From Bacteroidota bacterium (GTDB lineage: Bacteria > Bacteroidota > Rhodothermia > Rhodothermales > UBA10348), in assembly GCA_022567305.1 (NCBI GenBank), contig JADFHF010000010.1, forward strand, positions 31,712 through 95,711: a stretch of DNA of 64,000 bases, in the 5' to 3' direction. The first letter of the stretch is position 1. Each line of letters opens with the position of its first letter. The translations under genes were made by a program, and so were the position numbers. Under the pieces are notes generated by a model that ran no database searches, was not told the origin of the DNA, and worked only from the letters and a program-made list of their open reading frames with translations. Shown piece by piece: positions 37,300 to 46,000 of the stretch.

Positions 37300-39768
37300 C
37301 TAAATAAGTTTCCTAAGGCGGAGGCTGTTCGATACCACAGAAATGCTCGAGAGCGCCATGGCGGCCGAGGCCAACACCGGGCTGAGTACGATTCCAAACA
37401 TGGGGTAAAGCACACCTGCGGCGACCGGTATACAAATAATATTGTATATAAAGGCGAAAAATAAATTCTGGTGTATCACCGACATGGTTTTTCGCGAAAG
37501 TCTAATCGATTCGGCCACACTGCGAACATCAGACTGCATCAGTGTAACATCGCTTGCTTCCACCGCTATGTCGGTCCCGCTAACCATGGCAATCCCGACG
37601 TCCGCTTGAGCGAGCGCAGGTGCGTCGTTGATCCCGTCACCGACCATCGCAACCGTCTCTCCCTGCTTCTGCAAAGATTTGATCGCAGCCGTTTTCTCGT
37701 GAGGACGAACATCCGAAATAACTCGATCAATCCCGATCTGGCGTCCTATCTCGTCCACACTTGCTGCCCGGTCACCACTGATTAATAGAACGGACAGGTC
37801 AAGAGCTTTCAGATCCTCGATGCCCGCCTTGGATGTCGGCCGAATCGGGTCAGCGATCGCCAAGGAGCCGATAATAGATCCATCAGAGGCGACAAATACA
37901 GTGGTAAAGCCTTTCGAATCCCATTCGTCGTTTTCTTCCAAACCAACAAGATCAATTCCATTTGATTCGAGATACGATCTGTTACCGACCATGACCTTTC
38001 TACGATCGACGACTCCAGTCACCCCCAGCCCCGTATCAGATTCGAAGGATGAGGCTTCCCGTATCTCTGCCCCCGACTGAGTGGCGGCATCAACAATCGC
38101 CTTGGCGATAGGATGCTCCGAATGCTTTTCCACCGAAGCAGCCAGAGAAATAAGAGCCGTAGAGTCGAATCCGTCCGAACCGGCGACCTCCTGAACGCTT
38201 GGTCGACCCTCTGTAACGGTTCCGGTTTTGTCCAGTGCAACCGTCGTAACTGCACCTGTTGTCTGGATGGCCCCTCCATCTCTTAAAAGGATTCCCTTTG
38301 TCGCCGCTCGTCCCGTACCAACAACGATCGCCGTAGGCGTTGCGAGTCCGAGTGCACACGGACATGCAATAATCAGGACGGTAACGAATCGCAGCAACGC
38401 GTGATTGACAATCGGTTCCGGACCGAATGCTAGCCAGACGACCGCGGTCACGACCGCGATCGAGAGTACGATCGGTACGAAAACAGCCGCGATTCGATCA
38501 GCCAGTTTCTGAATGGGGGCCTTCGAGCTCTGAGCCTCGTGGACCAATCTGACAATTTGACTGAGCATGGTGTCGCGGCCGACACGCGTGACTTCGACCC
38601 TGAAAGATCCCGTTGTATTCACCGTCCCAGCCGAAACACGGTCACCTGTCTCTTTTAAGACAGGTATTGGTTCACCCGTCAGCATACTCTCGTCGACGCT
38701 CGATTGACCGGAGACGAGTATCCCGTCAACCGGGATACGCTCGCCCGGCTTCAGTCTCACCAGATCGCCAATCCGAACCTGACTTGAAGGGATCAGGATT
38801 TCGAGACCCTTTCGTATGACGCAGGCCTCATCAGGCTGCAAGGCGATCAGGCCCTTGATTGCAGCTCCAGTCCTACCTTTGGCGCGTTCTTCGATCAGCC
38901 TGCCGACAAGAATCAGCGTCACAATGATAGCTGCCGCCTCGAAATAGACTTCAGGAGCTTGTCCGGTGGCGAGGAAAAACGTCGGAAATAACACAGCGGA
39001 AAAGCTGTATGCGTAGGCCGCCCCAACCCCAAGAGCCACAAGCGTATTCATATCCGAGGCATGATGACGTGCGGCCTGGAATGCCAGCCAAAAGAACTCT
39101 CTTCCAGCAATCAGTACGACGGGTGTCGAAAGCAGAAGAAGAACCACATTCTGATTCGGAAGATGAATGGCTCCGTGCGCCATAGAGATGACCGCAATCG
39201 GAAGCGTCAAAACACCGGCCAGCCACAATCTATTTTTAAGCCCCCCCAAACGATGGGAATGGCGTTCATCCGAATCTGTCACGACAGACTCCTTGTCCCA
39301 TCCGTCCGTCGATTCTCCGTGGTATTCGTTGAAAACCGACTCCAGTTCATAACTCTTTACCATTCCCGGGACGTATCTCACGCGCAGCAAAATGTCGTTT
39401 GCCTCCTTTTCCCGGGACACTTCTAGAATTCCGTTTCGTGATCGGAGATCGTGTTCGAGGGCGTCAGCCGTCGGTTCTGCATTCGCGCCTGCTATAATCG
39501 TTTCGGCCACCGACGTATGGACCTGATAGCCGGTTTTTTCAACGGTGGAAATCAATTCTGAAACCGGAATCGGGTCTCCATCGAACCGGACCAAGGCTTC
39601 CTCCGTCGCATAGTTAACGACCGCAGTGGAAACTCCCGGGAGTTCAGAAAGCTTGCGTTCGACGCGAAGGGCACAAGCGGTACACATCATGCCCTCGATG
39701 GGAAGAGAAACGGGATCGCGGTCCAGGGAACCGTTTTCGTCAACCGGTTGCGTACCGACGGTAGGCAT
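37300..39768 (-). CDS. copA: Copper-exporting P1B-type ATPase
   Basis: CopA pumps Cu(I) out of the cytoplasm using ATP. The ATG at 39766-39768 gives 822 residues; a TTG at 39793-39795 is nine codons upstream. The N-terminus has one HMA domain with GMMCTAC, followed by a second HMA-like segment (about 95-155) that has lost its CxxC. Eight membrane helices follow, with the phosphatase motif LTGEP, the transmembrane CPC in [16 protein letters not shown], phosphorylation motif DKTGTVTEG, the SEHPIA nucleotide-site motif and [16 protein letters not shown]7 YN and TM8 MALSS match the Cu(I)-specific P1B-1 group. copZ is downstream. Confidence 0.95.
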   Translation of the reverse strand: MPTVGTQPVDENGSLDRDPVSLPIEGMMCTACALRVERKLSELPGVSTAVVNYATEEALVRFDGDPIPVSELISTVEKTGYQVHTSVAETIIAGANAEPTADALEHDLRSRNGILEVSREKEANDILLRVRYVPGMVKSYELESVFNEYHGESTDGWDKESVVTDSDERHSHRLGGLKNRLWLAGVLTLPIAVISMAHGAIHLPNQNVVLLLLSTPVVLIAGREFFWLAFQAARHHASDMNTLVALGVGAAYAYSFSAVLFPTFFLATGQAPEVYFEAAAIIVTLILVGRLIEERAKGRTGAAIKGLIALQPDEACVIRKGLEILIPSSQVRIGDLVRLKPGERIPVDGILVSGQSSVDESMLTGEPIPVLKETGDRVSAGTVNTTGSFRVEVTRVGRDTMLSQIVRLVHEAQSSKAPIQKLADRIAAVFVPIVLSIAVVTAVVWLAFGPEPIVNHALLRFVTVLIIACPCALGLATPTAIVVGTGRAATKGILLRDGGAIQTTGAVTTVALDKTGTVTEGRPSVQEVAGSDGFDSTALISLAASVEKHSEHPIAKAIVDAATQSGAEIREASSFESDTGLGVTGVVDRRKVMVGNRSYLESNGIDLVGLEENDEWDSKGFTTVFVASDGSIIGSLAIADPIRPTSKAGIEDLKALDLSVLLISGDRAASVDEIGRQIGIDRVISDVRPHEKTAAIKSLQKQGETVAMVGDGINDAPALAQADVGIAMVSGTDIAVEASDVTLMQSDVRSVAESIRLSRKTMSVIHQNLFFAFIYNIICIPVAAGVLYPMFGIVLSPVLASAAMALSSISVVSNSLRLRKLI

Positions 39769-39923
39769 ATTTAAGATCTGATTTTCGGCCTTCAATTCGG
39801 TTCACGACCCGATAAGAACATCGATTTTCATGATACCGATTCTACTCCCTGTACTCTCATTAGTTTGTTCCTACGAGCACTTCTGGAGGCAAGTTGAAGA
39901 GCTTGTTTAGAATCGAAAAAGAG

Positions 39924-39935
39924 GGGTCATGACCC
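39924..39935. promoter_or_regulatory. Perfect 12-bp palindrome in the copA-purC divergent region
   Basis: GGGTCATGACCC is a perfect inverted repeat 79 bases before the purC ATG and about 155 bases before the copA start, in a 245-base non-coding gap. Such a site could bind a dimeric regulator of either gene. It does not match the CueR operator pattern I know. No protein is assigned. Confidence 0.35.
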
Positions 39936-40013
39936 TGAATAATCATCGACTCCCGTCTTATTATCTAACCAAAATCATTGGGCACCCGCACAGGCCTAAA
40001 CCGCACCGTAATT

Positions 40014-40976
40014 ATGAAAGACGTCATTTCAGCTCAGCTAGACCGGACCCTTGATGGCACACATTTTCTTGAGCTCGGACAACGATACCAGGGCAAAGTT
40101 CGTGACACATATACCATGAATGATCAGATCGTGCTGATTACGACGGATCGAATTTCTGCCTTCGATCACGTACTTCACCAAACCATACCTTTCAAGGGTC
40201 AGGTTCTCAATCAACTGGCCGCCTACTGTTTTGAGAAGACGTCGGACATCATGCCTAATCACGTGATTTCCATTCCGGATCCGAACGTCACACTCGCCAT
40301 GAAATGCGAAACGGTGCCGATTGAGTTTGTCGTTAGAGGATATCTGGCGGGTCACGCATGGCGGACCTACCGGAGCGGAGTTCGTGAACTGTGTGGAGAA
40401 ATACTCCCGGAAGGCCTTCGCCAGAATAGCAGGCTCCCGGAACCCATTCTCACGCCTACTACTAAAGCACACGAAGGTCACGACGAAGACATTTCTGCTG
40501 CAGACATTGTTTCCAACGGCATCATGGAAGAACAGACCTTTTCGTATTTGAGAGATTGTGCACTGAAATTGTTTGCCAGGGGCACGGAGATTGCGGCTCA
40601 GCAAGGCTTGATTCTCGTTGATACGAAATATGAATTCGGACTCAGTCCGGACGGCACGTATGTGGTTATAGACGAAATTCATACGCCGGACTCATCCCGG
40701 TATTTCTATGCGGATACGTACGCGGAATTACTGGCTGCTGACGAGCCGCAAAGACAACTTTCGAAGGAATTCGTCCGGGAATGGCTTATTGAGAAAGGGT
40801 TCCAGGGAGAGGAAGGCCAAGTGCTTCCCGATCTGGACGAATCCTTTCGAGTTGAGGTAGCTTCCCGATACATCGAATTATTCGAACGCATCACAGGGAA
40901 ATCATTTTCACCCGATACGCATCCCGATCCCCAGCAACGGTGTCAGGAAGTACTTTTAAACCTCGCCCAAGCTTAG
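40014..40976 (+). CDS. purC: Phosphoribosylaminoimidazole-succinocarboxamide synthase
   Basis: PurC joins aspartate to CAIR with ATP in de novo purine synthesis. The ATG at 40014 gives 320 residues, the longer form seen in yeast and many Bacteroidota rather than the 240-residue E. coli form. Signatures are YQGKVRDTYTM near residue 24, TTDRISAFDHVL near 41, EFVVRGYLAGHAW near 103, and LVDTKYEFGLSPDG near 200 with VIDEIHTPDSSRY. Its TAG is offset by one base from the stop of the convergent moaE. No other pur gene is adjacent. Confidence 0.96.
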   Translation: MKDVISAQLDRTLDGTHFLELGQRYQGKVRDTYTMNDQIVLITTDRISAFDHVLHQTIPFKGQVLNQLAAYCFEKTSDIMPNHVISIPDPNVTLAMKCETVPIEFVVRGYLAGHAWRTYRSGVRELCGEILPEGLRQNSRLPEPILTPTTKAHEGHDEDISAADIVSNGIMEEQTFSYLRDCALKLFARGTEIAAQQGLILVDTKYEFGLSPDGTYVVIDEIHTPDSSRYFYADTYAELLAADEPQRQLSKEFVREWLIEKGFQGEEGQVLPDLDESFRVEVASRYIELFERITGKSFSPDTHPDPQQRCQEVLLNLAQA

Positions 40977-41407
40977 GACGGGGTGCTCCCTGTGACCCAC
41001 TCGGTGCTTCCGTCTTCGTAGACTTCTTTTTTCCAGATGGGGACGCGCTTCTTCAGCTCGTCAATCAGGAATTGGCACGCTTCAAACGACTCGGCTCGAT
41101 GCGCGGTTGCTACACCGATAACGACCGAGGCCTCCCCTACGGCGACAAAGCCCGTCCGGTGCACCACAGCTACGCGTAGTATGGGCCACTTCGATTGTGC
41201 TTCAGACACAATTCTCGAGAGTTCTGCCAAAGCCAGTTCCCTGGCACATTCGTAGGAGAGCTCGACGGTGATCCGATCGTCGGTTACCCGACGCGTCGTT
41301 CCGACAAATAGATTCACTGCCCCCCCTTCCGCCTCGCGTAGAAACGCCTCCAGATCAGAAATAACAATCCGATTTCCAGTGATCTCTATCCAGGCGCTCT
41401 GACTCAT
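40973..41407 (-). CDS. moaE: Molybdopterin synthase large subunit
   Basis: MoaE, with thiocarboxylated MoaD, inserts the dithiolene sulfurs to make molybdopterin. The 144-residue protein shows GAVNLFVGTTRR near residue 28, LSYECARELALAEL near 49, VVHRTGFVAVGEASVVIGV near 80, AHRAESFEACQFLIDELKK near 101 and the catalytic region VPIWKKEVYEDGSTEW, matching MoaE along its length. It starts 33 bases after moaD. Other Moco genes are not in the window. Confidence 0.94.
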   Translation of the reverse strand: MSQSAWIEITGNRIVISDLEAFLREAEGGAVNLFVGTTRRVTDDRITVELSYECARELALAELSRIVSEAQSKWPILRVAVVHRTGFVAVGEASVVIGVATAHRAESFEACQFLIDELKKRVPIWKKEVYEDGSTEWVTGSTPS

Positions 41408-41440
41408 TTCAAAAATTCTGGTGTGCCTTGCGAACGCCCA

Positions 41441-41686
41441 TTATCCACCACTGACCGGGGGTATGAGGAGAAGCGTGGAATCGGGTTCAATTTTAGAATC
41501 ATTCGACAGGTAGGCTGCTGAATTCGCGATTCTGACCGACGACATCAATCCCGCAAGTTTCTGGTGGCGTTCACCGACTGCAGCTAACAGGGAGATACCC
41601 GTACAGCCCGTCGGGAGCTCGAATAATTCTGAAGACAGTCCCGAAATCTCTTTCAGAATCGCATAATATTCGACGGTTATGGTCAT
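41441..41686 (-). CDS. moaD: Molybdopterin synthase sulfur-carrier subunit
   Basis: The 81-residue ubiquitin-like protein ends in PPVSGG; the terminal Gly-Gly is where the thiocarboxylate is formed. It has the ThiS/MoaD beta-grasp pattern (VEYYAILKEISGLSSELF at the start). It is immediately upstream of moaE and 28 bases after the permease gene, so all three may be one transcript. Confidence 0.92.
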   Translation of the reverse strand: MTITVEYYAILKEISGLSSELFELPTGCTGISLLAAVGERHQKLAGLMSSVRIANSAAYLSNDSKIEPDSTLLLIPPVSGG

Positions 41687-41714
41687 TTACGGTTTGATAG
41701 ACGGGTCGCTGCAG

Positions 41715-42959
41715 TTAGCTGGAATGAATGGCCTTGATGGGTTCTATTCGAGCCGCGAATCGTGCCGGGATATATGATGACAACGCACACATAATTAGTG
41801 TTAGCACCCCAACGATGATAAAATCAAATAAATTCAACTGAATGGGCGCTGTACTCATATAGTACGCTTCTTCAGGTAGGGGAATTATCGAAAAACGTAG
41901 CTGGATCCAGGCAAGAATTAGCGCCGTGACCTCTCCGAAGGCCACGCCGGCGACTCCGATGTACAATCCCAACATCAAAAACAACTTCCGCAGACTCGCT
42001 GCCGAGGCGCCCATACTGGAGAGAATGCCAATCTCCCGGGTCTTCTCCAGAATAATCATCAAAAGTGTCCCGATAATGTTGAAGGCAGCGACCAGGATGA
42101 TAATTCCAATCACGAGCGGGATAATATTTTCCTGTAGGTTTACCCACGCAAAAAGACTACGGTACACATCGTAAATGGACCGGGCCATCACCGGAAAAGT
42201 GAGGTCCTCGTCGATTGTTTCGGCAACGCCACGAGGATCGAATCCGGCATGAAGGGATAGGTCGTATCGCGTGACTTCGTCGGGTCGATACTCCAGGAGT
42301 GAGCGGGCTATTTCAATATCCGTAAAAACATATAGTTCATCGAAATTGGCCAACGACGTTTCGAAGATGCCAGAGACATGGAATTGCTTCACTTTTGGCG
42401 GTCGCATCACGCTTCCTACGTCCGCACGATTTCTCAAAGAAAAAATGGTAATTCGGTCGTCAATTTGTAAGCCGAGCGATGTGGCCAATTTTCTGCCGAT
42501 CACCATGCCTGCAAGACCATCTTCGCGGACATTAAAGCTGCCGTTTCCCTCCTGCAAGACGCCCGCTAAATAGCCTGGTAGTACGTCCGTTCCCCAGATT
42601 GAAACCCCATCAATCCGGGTACTCGATTTTCTAAGAAGGACGAATTCCTGTACGACGGGGGAAACGTTTTCGACCTCCGGGTACGTCACCAGCTGATCAT
42701 ACAATATTGAAGCGTTCTCAAGCGGTGCGTCACGAAAACTTTCCACCTGTATCTGAGCACCAAATCCAACGATCTTGGCCTCAATTTCCTGGCTGAAGCC
42801 TCGTACGATCGAAAGGGCAAGGATGAGTGTCGCAACGCCGAGAGCGACTCCACCAACAGAAATGAACGTGATTAATCGAAGGAATCGACGTCCTTCAGAT
42901 CTGCCTTGGGCTCGTCGCAAATACCGAAGCGCGATATATCGCTCGAGTGAAAGTGGCAA
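41715..42959 (-). CDS. LolC/LolE-type ABC transporter permease
   Basis: This 414-residue permease has the MacB/FtsX topology of LolC/E: ALRYLRRAQGRSEGRRFLR, then the first membrane helix (LITFISVGGVALGVATLILA), a large periplasmic domain from about 50 to 270, and three C-terminal helices with PLVIGIIILVAAFNIIGTL and GILSSMGASAASLRKLF, the family motif facing the ATPase. With LolD it would extract lipoproteins from the inner membrane for the outer membrane. No lolD is visible here. It is followed by moaD after 28 bases. Confidence 0.9.
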   Translation of the reverse strand: MPLSLERYIALRYLRRAQGRSEGRRFLRLITFISVGGVALGVATLILALSIVRGFSQEIEAKIVGFGAQIQVESFRDAPLENASILYDQLVTYPEVENVSPVVQEFVLLRKSSTRIDGVSIWGTDVLPGYLAGVLQEGNGSFNVREDGLAGMVIGRKLATSLGLQIDDRITIFSLRNRADVGSVMRPPKVKQFHVSGIFETSLANFDELYVFTDIEIARSLLEYRPDEVTRYDLSLHAGFDPRGVAETIDEDLTFPVMARSIYDVYRSLFAWVNLQENIIPLVIGIIILVAAFNIIGTLLMIILEKTREIGILSSMGASAASLRKLFLMLGLYIGVAGVAFGEVTALILAWIQLRFSIIPLPEEAYYMSTAPIQLNLFDFIIVGVLTLIMCALSSYIPARFAARIEPIKAIHSS

Positions 42960-43063
42960 AGCTTCCTGGGTTGGCGGGAGGAGAGGATCCGCCCAAGACG
43001 ATTGGATCGTTTAATTGATCCTGGCTATGCCTTTGTGCCTTCCCAGGAGCTTGCCGATTCAGA

Positions 43064-46000
43064 CTAGACGCCGATTTCGGTGTTAGATCCCATTTCATCG
43101 TCGTCGTTCGACTCCACGAAATGGAAGGGCGGCCATGGACCCGACTTTTCGAATACGATGCCGAGTGCCTTGTATTCTGTAGCGAGTCGCTCAATGCTGT
43201 TGCCGAATTGCCGTTCCATGGAAATCGGTACCAGGTAGGCGGCATTCATGATCAGAGTGCGACCCTCTTCGTCCGTCTGGTTGGGTACGTCCTTAAATGT
43301 ACCCTCCGAGGATAACTCGAGAAACGTATTGTGTGCTCGGTCGATACAGGTTTCGAGCAAGCTCTGTTCGATTCCAGACGTTTCCGAGGAATCGTTGTTA
43401 CTCAGAATGTTTTTGAGAACTTGAGAAACACCACTCGGCATCCCTTCGATAGATTCGTCTATTTGGCGGTCGCTCGCCGAAATCGCGTCTTTCAATTTCT
43501 TTGTGTCGCATAAGACGCGAACCCCGAATTCTGACTTCCCGTGAAGCCGCTCCAACATTTTTTCAAAATGCTGTTGCCGTTCAGTGATCAGCTCCACGAT
43601 CGCGTGTTCCGAGTCGCAACTGATTCCAAATAGAATGGGTACCAGTGTCGCATCCTTTTTAATTTCGAATAGAACAGCGGCATGTCGACGAACCTTGTCC
43701 TTGAGCCAGTTCGTATCTCTCATGCTCTCTTCGATCGCATGCGTCCCAAACGAATGGCTATCTTCCAGACTCACAATCGCACTGAGTTGACCACCGTTCA
43801 AAACGAATACTTTGGAAGAGTCGGTCATTCCGGACAGGATTTCAGTATCGATGATGCCAGCGCTTTCCGCTGACGTGATTCCATACACGTAATAAACCTG
43901 GCCTACATCCGGACTTGACGAGACCGTAAGGCTGGGTGCGTTCCCCACCGTAGACCCATCCCCCATCGGCGAATCGCTGGCAATTGCGTCTCTCACGTCC
44001 GGATCGGTATCCCACGAGTCCGCATCGCTTTTTTCAAAAGTGAAACTGGGGCCCGGGCCGGCATCTCCTGCATCAGAAGAATCCGTCAAATCATCCGTCG
44101 AGCCGGATTCTTCCGAAGGATGAGCCGATTCGTCTTCTTGTTCCTGACTTGACTCAGTCTCTGATTCAGAACCTTCATCCGGATTCGCTTCGGAATTCGA
44201 CTCTGATTCTTCATCAGAACCGAGATCCGCGAGCGTCTTCCATTCGGATTCAACGCTTTCGGTCGAATTCAATTCTGATTCATGCGGCTCGTCGATCTCC
44301 GTCTCAGATGAGACCGTATCAGTGTCGGACACCGTACTCTCCCGGGTACTTTTCGAGGTGAGCGTGTTTAGGACATCTGAGAAAAATGCCTGCTCTGCAG
44401 ACTCATCCCCATCCTTCGATCCTGCGGAGAGCGCTTTTAGAGCTTCCTGGAACAGTCGCTCGGTCATTTTCTCACGAACAATTTTACTCGCTGACCGCAA
44501 TACGGTGTGCTCTGAATCAATTCGATCGATGACATCCGATGCCGTTGCATCAGCGTCGCTCAAGCAATCAATGGATTGGTTCAATATTTCTGAGATCAAC
44601 ATCTCTTTCAGGCTTTCGACTGCTGCCTGAACGGGTTCTGAGTCGTCTGGCAGACGTTCCATAGACTCCCTGGCGACCTCGGACGGAGATCCTAATTGAT
44701 CCACTCCGGCCTTGGCAATTTCTGAGACGAGCATTTCTCTCAGCACGGCAACAACCTGGTCGATCTGGGCCTCATCGTCTCCAATGTGAGCCCGAGCCTC
44801 GGTGGCAGCAATGTAATTGTCACTCAGCTCGTTCAATGCACTCGATGCCGTTTCTTTCAACAGGGTTTCCTTCAAACGGCTCGCGATCGCTCGCATCTGA
44901 TCGTTTTCATCATCCACAAAGGAGCGGGCTTTCTCAGATGATTTTTCCACATCGTTCAATCGGCGTTTCGCCTCTTCTGAGACTTCTGAAAGCAATTGGG
45001 TCTCCAGTGCATCTGCAGCCTGTTCTACTTCAGGCAATGAGGGGCGAAGCATCAGTCGAGCCTTTGAAGACGTTACGTGCTTGTCTGCAAGACGCTCTTT
45101 TGAGGCCTGAGCGACTTCTTCAGTCAGGCGCCGTGTTGCCTCGTCAATTGCACGAGCAAAAACGTCGCTGTCTGTCGGAATACTGGAAGCTGCGGCGGAT
45201 GCAACCTGCTCGACGTCCTCTAAACGCTCGACCATCAGCGCAGTGATCTTCTCTACCATCTTCTGGTTCGAAGCCAATAAGGCCTTCTGCACGTATTCGC
45301 TCTGGGTCTCAAATGCGCGCTCTACCGAGTCTGCGATCTTGCTGGAATCTGAAAGTTCAGATAGAACACGATTCGAAATCTTTTCTGTTACTTTTTGGCG
45401 GACAAGCTCAGATGCCTTCTTAAAATTTGGATGCTCGTTCGTCACGTACGACATCGCCTCGACGCTCGCTTTATCGGCGTCCGAAAGCTCTGCTAACACG
45501 GAGGCGGCGACATCCTGCAGCACTTTATTGCGCAGCACAGCATTGGCGGCAATCAATACGTCATGGTCATGTTCGATATGCAGCCTTGCTTCACCAACGA
45601 TCTCTTCGAAGTTATCCAGACTGTTCAGCGCGTCTTGAGCGACCTTCTCGATCAGCAGTTTTCGAACATGTGAGGATGACTCTTCAAGAAGTGAGGTTTT
45701 CTGCATCACTTCTGCAGACGCTTCATCGACGAACTCAGACGAGTCGTTTATTTGACGCTCTGTCTGCTGAGCTACCATCTCACGCAACTGCGTTTGCGTT
45801 TTCGAAACCGCCTGATCAAACCAGCTACCCGAACTAACGAATTTAGCGAGTGCAGTGGCCTGCAATTCTTCAACGGTATCGATGGACTCTCGTACTCTGG
45901 ATTCAATCCGAGAAATCAGACGATCGTGCCACGTAGCTCTTGCTTCTTCGGTTAATTCAGTCAGCCGATCTTCATCGAATTTCAGGTTCGAGACGACTTC

